Part shown: positions 27,587 to 36,854 of the stretch, piece after piece
Position numbering within the stretch: the first letter of the stretch is position 1
How the letters are laid out: each line of letters opens with the position of its first letter
DNA from: Flavobacterium sp. KMS
GTDB taxonomy: Bacteria > Bacteroidota > Bacteroidia > Flavobacteriales > Flavobacteriaceae
Assembly (NCBI RefSeq): GCF_000813005.1
Contig: NZ_JSYP01000001.1
Span: 496,001 to 560,000 of the forward strand
Length of the DNA: 64,000 bases
Reading direction: 5' to 3'
Notes under the pieces: generated by a model
What the model was told of the DNA's origin: nothing
Databases searched by the model: none
The model's input: only the letters and a program-made list of their open reading frames with translations
Made by a program: the position numbers and the translations under genes

Positions 27587-27594
27587 TAAATTTG
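27587..27594 (+). promoter_or_regulatory. -7 box (TAAATTTG) of the DUF1761 gene
   Basis: TAnnTTTG match 26 bp before the ATG at 27621. The extended sequence TAAATTTGAACAA recurs at 28219 ahead of the next gene. Confidence 0.45.
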
Positions 27595-27620
27595 AACAAC
27601 TAACCTTAAACCCTAATCTT

Positions 27621-28109
27621 ATGGAAATGAATTTCTTAGCATTTTTTGCTTCGGCACTAACAACTCTTGTTACTGGTTTTATCTGGTATAACCCTAAAGT
27701 ATTTGGAACTATCTGGATGAGAGAAGCTGGAGTAACTCAAGAAGACCTCCAGAAAGGAAGTATGCTTAAAATATTCGTATTAACATACATCTTTTCTTTA
27801 ATGATGACTATAATTGTTTCGGGATTAACAATACATCAATCGGGCGCTGTAGGAATGGTAGGCGGACCACCAATGATAGAAAGTGCAAAACCTTCTTTTG
27901 CAGCTTTTATGGCCGATTACGGAACTGCATTTCGCACTTTTAAACATGGAGCACTTCATGGCTTCATGACAGGTTTATTCTTTGCTTTCCCTATGTTAGC
28001 AATCAATGGTTTATTCGAAAGAAAATCTTGGAAATATATTTTTGTGCATGCCGGATATTGGATTCTTACCCTAACTATTATGGGAGGAATTATTTGTGCC
28101 TGGGCATAA
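27621..28109 (+). CDS. DUF1761 family membrane protein
   Basis: 162 aa with four membrane spans. The family pattern is clear: N-terminal FLAFFASALTTLVTGFIWYN followed by FGTIWMREAG, a second helix, then the FKHGALHGFMTGLFFAFPML segment and the closing GYWILTLTIMGGIICAWA helix. The function of the family is unknown. The gene is flanked by terminators on both sides, so it is monocistronic. Confidence 0.85.
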   Translation: MEMNFLAFFASALTTLVTGFIWYNPKVFGTIWMREAGVTQEDLQKGSMLKIFVLTYIFSLMMTIIVSGLTIHQSGAVGMVGGPPMIESAKPSFAAFMADYGTAFRTFKHGALHGFMTGLFFAFPMLAINGLFERKSWKYIFVHAGYWILTLTIMGGIICAWA

Positions 28110-28123
28110 ATAATTAAAACATA

Positions 28124-28164
28124 AAATCCGTTTGAAATTAGAAAATCAAACGGATTTCTTTTTT
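28124..28164 (+). terminator. Terminator of the DUF1761 gene
   Basis: Perfect stem AAATCCGTTTGA / TCAAACGGATTT followed by CTTTTTT. The TTG at 28163 lies in its T-tract, which argues against that codon as the start of the next gene. Confidence 0.8.
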
Positions 28165-28218
28165 GGAAAATTTACAAGTAAAACAAACCGTAAATTATAT
28201 TATTCTGTTATTATTAAG

Positions 28219-28226
28219 TAAATTTG
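28219..28226 (+). promoter_or_regulatory. -7 box (TAAATTTG) of the FemAB/GNAT-like gene
   Basis: TAnnTTTG match after the DUF1761 terminator. It places the mRNA start near 28232 and supports the TTG at 28247 as the start codon. Confidence 0.45.
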
Positions 28227-28246
28227 AACAATATAGTACTCTTACC

Positions 28247-29392
28247 TTGAATGCATCTTATTCCTTCCAGATTTATACTAATACAGCCTCACTTCCTGAA
28301 ACATGGAATGACTTGGCAACGCATAATATTTTCTTATCCAGAGAATATCTGGAAGTATTAGAAAAATCGGCACCAACCAATATGTTGTGCCATTATATCG
28401 GACTTTTTAAAGACGCTGAATTAGTTGGTATTGCTCTAACCCAATTCTTAGATTCTAATAAGCTCGAGTCATTTGGAGAACGAGATAAATGTGTAAAAAC
28501 TTCCGTTCGTAATTTTGCTTTCAAGAAATTCGCTTCCCATGTTTTATTTGTTGGAAACAACATGCTTACAGGTCAAAATGCTTATTCATTTTCTGAAAAA
28601 ATAAGCCAACCAAAAGCAATTAAACTATTGCACAAAGGAATCAATGCTCTAAAAAAAGATTTTAAATCGAAAGGGCAAAAAATCCATATTACAACTATCA
28701 AAGATTTTTCGGCAACTGAAATTGATATGCTTTCTGCCGAATTTAAAAAAGGCTACACGTTTTCTATCCAGCCAAATATGGTTTTTAAAATCAATGAAGA
28801 TTGGAAAACCGAAGAAGATTATATTAATGCATTATCCAAAAAATACCGCGATCAATACAAACGTACTCGCAAGAAAGCTCTAGGAATAGAAAAAAGAAAA
28901 ATGGATCTAGAAGATATCATTGCTTTTGAAGATGTTATTTACGACCTATATCATCACGTAGCCAAAAATGCTCCTTTTAATACCTTTTTCTTAGCCAAGA
29001 ATCATTTTAGAGTTTTTAAAGAAACACTAAAAGAGAAGTTTCTTTTTTATGGTTATTTTATTGATGGAAAACTAATTGGTTTCAATACTTTAATCATGAA
29101 TGGAACTGCAATGGATACTTATTTTTTAGGTTATGACGAAAGTGTTCAGCGCGAAAAAATGCTGTATTTAAACATGCTTTACGACATGATTGCACTTTCT
29201 ATAAACAGGAATTTTAAAGAAGTTATTTTTGCCAGAACTGCTCTCGAAATAAAAAGTTCTGTGGGTGCAAAACCAGTAAAATTATACGGACTTATCACAC
29301 ACAGTAATAAACTGATTAACCATAATATCGCCAAATTATTTAATTATCTGGAACCAAAAACAGATTGGCAAGAACGAAATCCGTTTAAATAA
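28247..29392 (+). CDS. FemAB / BioF2-type GNAT acyltransferase-like protein
   Basis: 381 aa from the TTG at 28247. The frame is open back to 28163, but that stretch overlaps the previous terminator and a -7 box. The protein shows the double-GNAT pattern of peptidoglycan-bridge (FemAB) and BioF2-like acyltransferases. There is an N-terminal FLSREYLEVLEKSAP segment. A middle KKYRDQYKRTRKKAL segment is followed by FYGYFIDGKLIGFNTLIMNGTAMDTYFLGYD, the core beta strands of the second fold. The acceptor is unknown. It is cytoplasmic and apparently transcribed alone. Confidence 0.7.
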   Translation: MNASYSFQIYTNTASLPETWNDLATHNIFLSREYLEVLEKSAPTNMLCHYIGLFKDAELVGIALTQFLDSNKLESFGERDKCVKTSVRNFAFKKFASHVLFVGNNMLTGQNAYSFSEKISQPKAIKLLHKGINALKKDFKSKGQKIHITTIKDFSATEIDMLSAEFKKGYTFSIQPNMVFKINEDWKTEEDYINALSKKYRDQYKRTRKKALGIEKRKMDLEDIIAFEDVIYDLYHHVAKNAPFNTFFLAKNHFRVFKETLKEKFLFYGYFIDGKLIGFNTLIMNGTAMDTYFLGYDESVQREKMLYLNMLYDMIALSINRNFKEVIFARTALEIKSSVGAKPVKLYGLITHSNKLINHNIAKLFNYLEPKTDWQERNPFK

Positions 29393-29432
29393 TTAAATCC
29401 ATTATTATACCAAATTAGATAGGCTTTCTTTT

Positions 29433-30824
29433 TTATAAATCATCAAATAAAATTCCTCTTTTGTTCATCCAGCCTCCGGTATGATTCCTTTTTTTATATC
29501 TTAAATAGTTATAACTAAAAAAATCAATATTAGAAAAACGCATCTTATTTACCTTAAAATCTTTATCATAAAAATCCATTTGATTGTTTTTGTTTAAAAT
29601 CACAAAACCATTTAATGAATAAATCTTATCGTATTTTATAGGTACTATTTCCTTCAAAGTGATCGTATCATTTTTTTGTTTAAACATGTAAAGCCCTTCC
29701 TTTTTATTTTTTATTAATATCACTCGATCATCAAAACCACCATTCACAGAATATTCCATAGTCTTTCCTCGGCTTATAAAAAGCAGCGAATCAAATTTTA
29801 TTTTAGAGTCGATAAAAATATTTTTAGGCATCGATGTATAACCATAAGTCATTTCTGCATTAACGATTTTCCTAATTCTGTTCCGTTTTATACTCAATGC
29901 ATATCTTGTAACAGTTCCACAGCCTAAAGCTCTATTGCTGTAAAATGCGGGAGTAAAAACACGAGTGTCAATTTTTTTAATTTTGTTTTCTGTCAATATC
30001 TCTATATTCCCAGATCTTTGATAAATGTCACGGTAGGCAAAAGTGCTGTCTAATACAAAATCAGAATTGTAGAATTTTACAGTCTTATCATCGATCGTAA
30101 CAAAATGTTTGTTATTGTAATATTTTAACGGAAAGTCATCCAAGATCTTTTGATTGCCCTTAAAAACCGTATAACTGCTGTCTTTTCTTATTTTAAGAGT
30201 ATATTTTCCAATTTCAAAATATCCTGTTTCCATATTAACAGCATTTTTATCCTTTATGGAAACCTTAAGACCATAAGTGTTATAATCACTTTGCAAATCC
30301 AGAAAACTTGTTTTTATCTCATTATCTTTTTTATAAATCAAACCTAGACGTGAAGACCAATAAATAATTTTATTATTAGCCATGACCATCTTATGTATTT
30401 CATCTTCTTTTTCACTTTCTAATTCCCAAACCTCTTTCTTTCTTATTACTTTACAAACCAAAACACTATCATTCTTCAAGAAATAAAAATGTTTCAAATG
30501 AGGCTGATTCACAAAGTAAACTTTGTCTCTAAACTCTTTTAACAAATCAAAATCACTATTCAAATCAGAGAGTTTTATCGCATCCATACTGCCATAATAT
30601 TTTTTGTCTATAAAATCTACTTTTTCTGTAGCATAAACATCGAATATATTACTATGAAAAAAATTGCCGCGACTTTCAGTAAACCCTTTTTTCTCAATTT
30701 TATAAAAATAAAGCGTGTTGCTATTAACTTGACAATAATCGTAGTTAGTAATGTCTGTAACTTTGTTTTGCGCATTCGCGATTGTCACAAAAACAAATAG
30801 AATTAAGAGAAGTTTATTTTTCAT
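29433..30824 (-). CDS. Exported hypothetical protein, 463 aa
   Basis: A signal peptide (MKNKLLLILFVFVTIANAQ) is followed by a beta-rich, lysine- and tyrosine-rich body. Short units such as NNKHFVTIDDKTVKFY and KKEGLYMFKQKNDTI recall WG-type or propeller-like repeats, but no family can be named. It lies 18 bp downstream of the gene at 30843-31748 on the same strand, and the two probably form one operon. The GC content is lower than that of the housekeeping genes around it. Confidence 0.6.
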   Translation of the reverse strand: MKNKLLLILFVFVTIANAQNKVTDITNYDYCQVNSNTLYFYKIEKKGFTESRGNFFHSNIFDVYATEKVDFIDKKYYGSMDAIKLSDLNSDFDLLKEFRDKVYFVNQPHLKHFYFLKNDSVLVCKVIRKKEVWELESEKEDEIHKMVMANNKIIYWSSRLGLIYKKDNEIKTSFLDLQSDYNTYGLKVSIKDKNAVNMETGYFEIGKYTLKIRKDSSYTVFKGNQKILDDFPLKYYNNKHFVTIDDKTVKFYNSDFVLDSTFAYRDIYQRSGNIEILTENKIKKIDTRVFTPAFYSNRALGCGTVTRYALSIKRNRIRKIVNAEMTYGYTSMPKNIFIDSKIKFDSLLFISRGKTMEYSVNGGFDDRVILIKNKKEGLYMFKQKNDTITLKEIVPIKYDKIYSLNGFVILNKNNQMDFYDKDFKVNKMRFSNIDFFSYNYLRYKKRNHTGGWMNKRGILFDDL

Positions 30825-30842
30825 TAATAGTAATATTATCGA

Positions 30843-31748
30843 CTAATCTTCTTGTTCAGCATTTTGAATTAAATCCTGCATAATCTCTATTCTTTCCTTA
30901 AGCGTTATTTCATTAGATAATTTTTCTTTTAGCTTTCCCATTACACTATCATCCATATAGTCTGTATTTGTAGCCCTTTCGTATGCCTCATTAAAATCAT
31001 AGGAACTAAAATACTCTTCTTCATTTTTGCTTAGTATCTCCTTCATTTTATTAATATAAAATTGTTTTACTTCTTCGGGAAATTTTTCCGAAATCAATTT
31101 ATAGTAGCTTTCATTTCCCCCCAAAAAATTATCTTTCGCCAAGATTAATTGTTTCTCGGTTAAGACTAAAGTATCCGATTTTAAAACTTTTACTTGTCTG
31201 TAATAATTTATAAAATCATACTTGGGCAAGTCATTACACTTCAAATAATAGTCAATACTTTTTTCATAACGTTCTTCTGGTGATTTTGAATTTTCAATTT
31301 CTTTTACCTTTTTTATTTTCTCAATTATATTTTTCCAGTCAGAATCACTTTTCGAAAGATGCACCAATAACGTCAGTTTCTTTTTTTCTTTTTTAAAAAA
31401 CAGTATACCATAATATTTTCTATTAGAATCAACGCCTTCCGCAATGCCCATACAAGTTTCACCATTCATCATACTGCTTTCGTAATAATCATTTTCACTT
31501 TGAGGGCAAAAAATTTCTTTATCTATAAATTTAATATTAGAGTCATTTTTTATGATTTCCTCATAATTATTTACCTTAATATATCCCACTTTATAATGAT
31601 CATTAATATACCTATTTCCGTATTCAAAATCTGAATATTCAACAAAAAGGATTAAATCGCTATTCATTGTCAAATTTCTCAAATCAACACTTTGAGAATA
31701 TATTACACTCTGAATCAGAATAAAAATTGTGAAAAATATTTTTTTCAT
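30843..31748 (-). CDS. Exported hypothetical protein, 301 aa
   Basis: A signal peptide (MKKIFFTIFILIQSVIYSQ) precedes a charged, Lys/Glu-rich mature protein with a long helical C-terminal half (about 145-300). No domain is recognised. It is first gene of a presumed two-gene operon with the 463-aa exported protein. It is very AT-rich, like its partner, which fits recently acquired or fast-evolving DNA. Confidence 0.6.
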   Translation of the reverse strand: MKKIFFTIFILIQSVIYSQSVDLRNLTMNSDLILFVEYSDFEYGNRYINDHYKVGYIKVNNYEEIIKNDSNIKFIDKEIFCPQSENDYYESSMMNGETCMGIAEGVDSNRKYYGILFFKKEKKKLTLLVHLSKSDSDWKNIIEKIKKVKEIENSKSPEERYEKSIDYYLKCNDLPKYDFINYYRQVKVLKSDTLVLTEKQLILAKDNFLGGNESYYKLISEKFPEEVKQFYINKMKEILSKNEEEYFSSYDFNEAYERATNTDYMDDSVMGKLKEKLSNEITLKERIEIMQDLIQNAEQED

Positions 31749-31914
31749 TATTAATAAATATATGACGGGGTTATTATAAAAACTAAAATACTTTTTTACA
31801 TTTAAAAACTTACTTTTTTAGTTAAGGTTTTCCCCCTTTTTACTAACCCTTGTATAAATTTTACCCCTAAACTGATTTTTGTCTTTATTCTTTTTTCAAA
31901 TTAAAACTTCACTT

Positions 31915-32784
31915 TTAAGGAATGGCAATTTTCATTTGCTTATGCAAAATACGAATATCCAATTTAGTCTGAGCGCCACAATACTCACCATCAATTTGAA
32001 AACTAACTGGATGATTTGTTTTTATGACTGCTTGATCTGTCGAAATAATAACAATATCATCAGAATCGATAGGCATATTACCCGTAATTATTTTTCCAAG
32101 AATTATTAAATCAAGATTTTTTAAAACAACCAATTCAAATTTACCATCATTAATAGCTCCATTTGGATTAATAACAACGCCTGTTCCATATTTTTGAGAA
32201 TTGGCAATTACAACCATTCTTGCTTCATGTTCAACCGTTTGATTATTGGCTGTAATAGAAACTACAAAAGAATCTCCAGACTCTTTGATAGTAGTATAAG
32301 CTTGAGATGCATAACCCCAAAATCCTCTTATCTCACTTTCTTCATAATTCTTGATTAAATCGGCATTGAGTCCTATATCGCTTAAATGAATACTTTTTTT
32401 CCCGTTAATACAAATCATATCCATCTCGATATAATTGTTATTAAAAGCAATACTTAGATTCTCTTCGAGCGTTTTAGGTAAGTTTAAATCAACCGATAAT
32501 CCGTTGGCAGATCCTGCTGGCAATATCCCAACAATAACATCATATTCCTCCATTGCTTCGGCAACCATTTTTACGGTACCATCTCCACCAGCAACGATAA
32601 TTCTAACAGGTAAATGTTGGCTATACAGCGCTTGTATTTCGCTGATATCATTCTGCCCCGTAGTTTCGTAAACTTTTAAATTAATATGACACGTTACCGC
32701 ATAGGATTTTACTGTCTCAATAAGCTCAGATTTATCCAGATCACCCGAAATAGGGTTTACAACAAATAAGATATTCCTTTTCAA
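31915..32784 (-). CDS. Diacylglycerol/lipid kinase family protein
   Basis: 289 aa from the TTG at 32784. A longer reading from the TTG at 32808 would begin inside a -7 box. It is a DAGK_cat / YegS / LCB5-type kinase: NPISGD near the start, nucleotide loop VAGGDGTVKMVAEAM, then ILPAGSANGLSVDLNLP, and a beta-sandwich C-terminus (NPNGAINDGKFELVVL). It should phosphorylate diacylglycerol or another lipid alcohol at the inner membrane. It is divergent from an App1-domain phosphatase gene, whose predicted reaction is the reverse. Confidence 0.85.
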   Translation of the reverse strand: MKRNILFVVNPISGDLDKSELIETVKSYAVTCHINLKVYETTGQNDISEIQALYSQHLPVRIIVAGGDGTVKMVAEAMEEYDVIVGILPAGSANGLSVDLNLPKTLEENLSIAFNNNYIEMDMICINGKKSIHLSDIGLNADLIKNYEESEIRGFWGYASQAYTTIKESGDSFVVSITANNQTVEHEARMVVIANSQKYGTGVVINPNGAINDGKFELVVLKNLDLIILGKIITGNMPIDSDDIVIISTDQAVIKTNHPVSFQIDGEYCGAQTKLDIRILHKQMKIAIP

Positions 32785-32805
32785 AATTTTATCTTTATAT
32801 TTATT

Positions 32806-32837
32806 CAAAAGTAATTACACAAGTTATCCCAAAAGTA
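32806..32837 (-). promoter_or_regulatory. Tandem -7 boxes (TACTTTTG) of the lipid kinase gene
   Basis: Two minus-strand copies of TACTTTTG at 32806-32813 and 32830-32837, 24 bp apart, in the narrow gap between the divergent kinase and App1 genes. Confidence 0.4.
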
Positions 32838-32845
32838 AGCAATTA

Positions 32846-33814
32846 ATGAAACCTATTTTAAAATTATATCGCGGTTATGCCAATGATCAGGAACTAATTG
32901 TTATGGGACACGTTTTTAAACCATCGACTGCCAATGATTATGATTTTCAAAAGCGAAGTTTTAAAAATGCCACTTCTGTTCTTAAACTTTTCCAGATAAA
33001 AACAATCCCAAATTACGATGTTTATTTAAAACATGGAGAGAACCAAATTCATACCAAAACGCTCGATGATGGTTTTTTTAAATTCTGCATTCCTTTAAAA
33101 GAGGAAACAGGTTTTGGATGGATGAATTACCAAGTTAGCATTTCTCATAAAAACGAAACAATATCCTGTGCCAGCACTTTTATAAGACCTCATGAAGGAA
33201 ATCTTGGGATTATATCAGATATTGATGATACTTTTTTGGTTTCGCACACACATAATTTCTTCAGGAAATTATATATTTTATTGTTTAGAAACGTAAATGA
33301 TCGCAAAATATTTGATGAAGTTGTACCGCATTATCAAGCATTAAGTTCTGCAGGAAGAAACAACAAAGAAGAGAAAAATGCTTTTTTTTACATCTCGAGT
33401 AGCGAGTGGAATTTATATAGTTTTATTGTTCGTTTTACCAAAATACATGAACTACCAAGGGCTGTAATTTTATTAAAGGATATTAAAACCGGAATTGCCG
33501 ACTTTTTTATGAGTGGCAGAGGAAACCATGACCATAAGTTTGATAAAATCAAACACGTCCTAGAGTTTTACCCAAACCTAAAATATGTTTTACTAGGTGA
33601 TGATTCTCAACACGATCCAATGTTATATGAAAGAATTTGCAAAATATTTCCTGTAACGGTAAAAGCGGTTTATATAAGGCAAACTGGTAAAAACAAAAAA
33701 GAATCAACGAAAGCAATCCTTAAAAATTTAGAAAACCTTGAGGTTTCTGTTTGCTATTTTAAACACAGCAGCGAAGCCATTGAGCATTCTAAAAAGATTG
33801 GAATTATAATGTAA
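32846..33814 (+). CDS. App1-domain phosphatidate phosphatase-like protein (DUF2183)
   Basis: 322 aa. Residues 1-115 form a beta-rich domain (LIVMGHVFKPS, ending STFIRPHEG). The App1 catalytic domain follows, with the HAD-like DxDxT motif as ISDIDDTF (Asp125, Asp127, Thr129), SSSEWNLYSF, ILLKDIK and YVLLGDDSQHDPMLYERI. The yeast homologue App1p dephosphorylates phosphatidic acid to diacylglycerol. It has no signal peptide. It is divergent from a DAG-kinase-like gene with almost no spacer, so the two may balance phosphatidate and diacylglycerol. Confidence 0.88.
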   Translation: MKPILKLYRGYANDQELIVMGHVFKPSTANDYDFQKRSFKNATSVLKLFQIKTIPNYDVYLKHGENQIHTKTLDDGFFKFCIPLKEETGFGWMNYQVSISHKNETISCASTFIRPHEGNLGIISDIDDTFLVSHTHNFFRKLYILLFRNVNDRKIFDEVVPHYQALSSAGRNNKEEKNAFFYISSSEWNLYSFIVRFTKIHELPRAVILLKDIKTGIADFFMSGRGNHDHKFDKIKHVLEFYPNLKYVLLGDDSQHDPMLYERICKIFPVTVKAVYIRQTGKNKKESTKAILKNLENLEVSVCYFKHSSEAIEHSKKIGIIM

Positions 33815-33857
33815 CTGTGAAAGGTATTTTGAAAATGTGAAATGTCAGCTGAAACTG

Positions 33858-33899
33858 AAAAACCTTTGTCAAAATTCGAAAACTTTGACAAAGGTTTAT
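33858..33899. terminator. Bidirectional terminator between App1 and ABC-F genes
   Basis: Perfect stem AAACCTTTGTCAAA / TTTGACAAAGGTTT between convergent genes. Confidence 0.75.
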
Positions 33900-33949
33900 A
33901 GATAATATTCTTATTTTCAAAAAACTGAAAACTGAGACTAAAAACTGTA

Positions 33950-35863
33950 TTATGCGTTGAAATTATCAATCTCCTCCTGAACTACTTCCCAGTCTGATAA
34001 TAATTGATCCAAATCTTTTTTCTTTTTATTATATGCCATAAAGAAAGAAGCGTCTTCGATGTGTTTATCATAATTAGATGCCAACATTTTATCGTCATGC
34101 TGAATATCTTTTTCTAATTGTTTGATTTGACTTTCGACTTTACTCAAACGATTTTGTAATGCTTTCGTTTTCTTCTGATCTTCGTAAGAAGTTTTATTAC
34201 TTTCTTTAGGAGCAGCAGCTTTTACAGCATCTTTTTTCTCAACTTCACGCATATTTTCCATATTACGTTGCTCTAAGAAATAGTTAATGTCTCCTAAATA
34301 TTCTTTTATCTTCTGATCTTTAAATTCGTAAACCAAATTAGACATTCCCTGAAGGAAATCTCTATCGTGAGAAACAAGTAGTAAAGTTCCACCAAATTTT
34401 TGAAGTGCCGCTTTTAATACATTCTTAGATTTGATATCCAAGTGATTCGTAGGCTCATCCATTAACAAAACGTTTATAGGTTGTAATAACAACTTACATA
34501 ATGCCAAACGGTTTCTTTCTCCTCCTGAAAGTACTTTTACTTTTTTCTCTACATCATCTCCACGGAACAAGAATGATCCCAACATATCACGAACTTTTGA
34601 TCTATTGGTATCCATTGCAGCATCTTCCATTGTTTGCAACAATGTGATTTCTCCGTCTAGGTATTCAGCTTGATTTTGGGCAAAATAACCTAACTGTACA
34701 TTATGTCCTAATTTTATACTTCCTTGGTATTCAAACTCATCAACGATTGCTTTAATAAAAGTTGATTTTCCTTGTCCATTCTGTCCAACAAAAGCAATTT
34801 TGCTTCCGCGTTCCACTAACAGGTTTATGTCTTTAAGAATAACTTTATCTCCGTAAGCCTTTGTAACATTATCGGCTTCTACTACTACTCTACCTGGTTC
34901 TTTAGAAACTGGGAAAGAAATATTCATTACCGAATTATCATCTTCGTCAACCTCGATACGCTCTACTTTATCTAATTTCTTGATAAGCGATTGCGCCATA
35001 GAAGCTTTAGAAGCTTTTGCACGGAATTTCTCGATTAGTTTTTCTGTTTCTTCTATTTTTTTGGCTTGATTCTTTTGTGTAGCCAATTGTTTTTCACGAA
35101 TTTCATGACGCAATTCTAAGTACTGAGAATATGGTTTATTAAAATCATATGCTTTACCTAATGAAATTTCGATAGTTCTGTTGGTTACATTATCCAGGAA
35201 CATTTTATCGTGCGATACAATTACCACTACTCCAGGATAATTACGCAAGAAACTCTCTAACCAAATGATACTCTCGATATCCAAGTGATTCGTAGGCTCA
35301 TCCAGCAACAATACATCATTAGCTTGTAATAATAATTTAGCTAACTCGATACGCATTCTCCAACCTCCAGAAAAAGTTTCTGTTTGATTATTAAATACTT
35401 CTCTTTTAAAACCTAATCCTAAAAGAATTTTCTCTGTATCTCCTACATAATTATAACCTCCTAATAACTCAAAACGATGAGTATAATCAGATAAATCTTC
35501 GATAATCTGACTGTATTCTTCGCTTTCATAATCGGTTCTGGTTACCAATTGATGATTAATATGCTCTAATTTTTTCTCAACGACTTTAATATCCGTAAAG
35601 GCTTCGTAGGCTTCTTCTAATACTGTTCTTCCTTGTTCAAAATCGATATCTTGACGTAAGAAACCCATTCGAACTTCTTTTTCTGTTGCGATTTGTCCAG
35701 AATCTGGTTTAAAATCTCCTGCAAGAATTTTTAGCATTGTTGATTTTCCAGCACCATTTTTTCCTACAAGACCTACTCGGTCTCCAGCACCTAAACGAAA
35801 AGTAACTTCTTCAAACAAATAAGTACCTCCAAAAGAAACTGATAAATTATGTATATTAAGCAT
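33950..35863 (-). CDS. ABC-F family ATPase (ribosome-associated)
   Basis: 637 aa with no membrane domain. There are two ABC cassettes: Walker A GLVGKNGAGKST and FVGQNGQGKST, signatures FSGGWRMRIELAKLL and LSGGERNRLALCKLL, and Walker B LLLDEPTNHLD and LLMDEPTNHLD. An interdomain linker rich in Lys/Glu (about 235-300) and a C-terminal coiled coil (about 540-635) match the Uup/ABCF3-like group. These proteins bind the ribosomal E site and resolve stalled or obstructed translation. The gene is monocistronic. Confidence 0.92.
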   Translation of the reverse strand: MLNIHNLSVSFGGTYLFEEVTFRLGAGDRVGLVGKNGAGKSTMLKILAGDFKPDSGQIATEKEVRMGFLRQDIDFEQGRTVLEEAYEAFTDIKVVEKKLEHINHQLVTRTDYESEEYSQIIEDLSDYTHRFELLGGYNYVGDTEKILLGLGFKREVFNNQTETFSGGWRMRIELAKLLLQANDVLLLDEPTNHLDIESIIWLESFLRNYPGVVVIVSHDKMFLDNVTNRTIEISLGKAYDFNKPYSQYLELRHEIREKQLATQKNQAKKIEETEKLIEKFRAKASKASMAQSLIKKLDKVERIEVDEDDNSVMNISFPVSKEPGRVVVEADNVTKAYGDKVILKDINLLVERGSKIAFVGQNGQGKSTFIKAIVDEFEYQGSIKLGHNVQLGYFAQNQAEYLDGEITLLQTMEDAAMDTNRSKVRDMLGSFLFRGDDVEKKVKVLSGGERNRLALCKLLLQPINVLLMDEPTNHLDIKSKNVLKAALQKFGGTLLLVSHDRDFLQGMSNLVYEFKDQKIKEYLGDINYFLEQRNMENMREVEKKDAVKAAAPKESNKTSYEDQKKTKALQNRLSKVESQIKQLEKDIQHDDKMLASNYDKHIEDASFFMAYNKKKKDLDQLLSDWEVVQEEIDNFNA

Positions 35864-36293
35864 TTATTATTGTTATTATAAACTAATTGATTGTTTAAAT
35901 TTATATCTCTAATTTGACTAGAAATCTAATTTTTGTAGACATTAAAAATACCTTTCTCTGAATAACAAAATATTTCTTTAAGCTTACCAAAACTTTAAAT
36001 ATTTTATTTAATCAACCTCTAATCAGTATTTTTCATTCTTGTTTTTCTAAAACATATTGCAATTTATATTGCCTTTTACTTATAATTTTAAAAATGCAAA
36101 GGTAGTGAAAAGGAATGTATTATGCTATAAAGATAAAAAGGCTGTTTTTGGATATTAAGAATTGAAAATTGTTAATGTGATGACCAATGATTATCTTTGG
36201 GATAAATTCATCATTTTTATTAAAAAAACAACTGCATAATTTCTCTTCGAAGTATTTACATCGCAGTTTATACATTACAAAAACTTACTCAAA
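35864..36293. other. Divergent intergenic region, 430 bp
   Basis: AT-rich DNA between the ABC-F gene (minus) and the DUF983 gene (plus). No protein-coding frame, RNA or repeat is visible. It presumably holds both promoters, but I cannot place a convincing box pair. Confidence 0.5.
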
Positions 36294-36680
36294 ATGTTCA
36301 AAAAAGGATCTAAACTAAATAGTATTTTAAAAGGAACTTGTCCTAAATGTCAAAACGAAAGTATGTACGAAGACAAGAACCCGCTACATTTAACCAAAGT
36401 TTTAAAAATGAATGAATCTTGCAGTCATTGCGGACTTAAATACCAGATTGAACCTTCCTTTTTTTACGGAGCAATGTATGTAAGTTACGGATTAAATGTA
36501 GCATTAGGAATTGCTGCTTTTATCATATCCTACGTTTTCCTAAACTCTAGTATCGAAGCTTCTTTTATAGCAATTGTAGTAACACTTGTTGTATTATTTC
36601 CATTTGTATTAAGATGGTCAAGGAATATCTACATTAATATGTTTGTTTCTTACGACCCAATTACTAATATAAAAAAATAG
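36294..36680 (+). CDS. DUF983 family protein
   Basis: 128 aa. The N-terminus carries two CxxC knuckles, CPKC (about 14-17) and CSHC (about 43-46), likely to bind zinc. The conserved EPSFFYGAMYVSYGLNVALG follows, and then two membrane helices (about 60-105). This is the DUF983 pattern; function unknown. Confidence 0.88.
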   Translation: MFKKGSKLNSILKGTCPKCQNESMYEDKNPLHLTKVLKMNESCSHCGLKYQIEPSFFYGAMYVSYGLNVALGIAAFIISYVFLNSSIEASFIAIVVTLVVLFPFVLRWSRNIYINMFVSYDPITNIKK

Positions 36681-36746
36681 AGATTGCAAAAGCATAAGCA
36701 ATTACACCTTTTTTTGATTGATTTCAAAAGATTAACCATATAAGTT

Positions 36747-36800
36747 ATGTAAGCTCATTTAAGAAATACCTAAACTTATATTTTCTTAAATAGCTTACAT
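36747..36800. terminator. Hairpin downstream of the DUF983 gene
   Basis: Arms ATGTAAGCTCATTTAAGAAA and TTTTCTTAAATAGCTTACAT pair with a single bulge. Convergent genes lie on both sides, so it is probably a bidirectional terminator. Confidence 0.6.
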
Positions 36801-36854
36801 GGTTTAAAAACTTATACTTTTTTTTGTAGAAAAAACATTAAATAACCTAATCGA

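Noticed and set aside
28163..28246. N-terminal extension of the FemAB/GNAT-like protein
   Set aside because: The TTG at 28163 sits in the T-tract of the previous terminator, and a -7 box lies between it and the chosen start.
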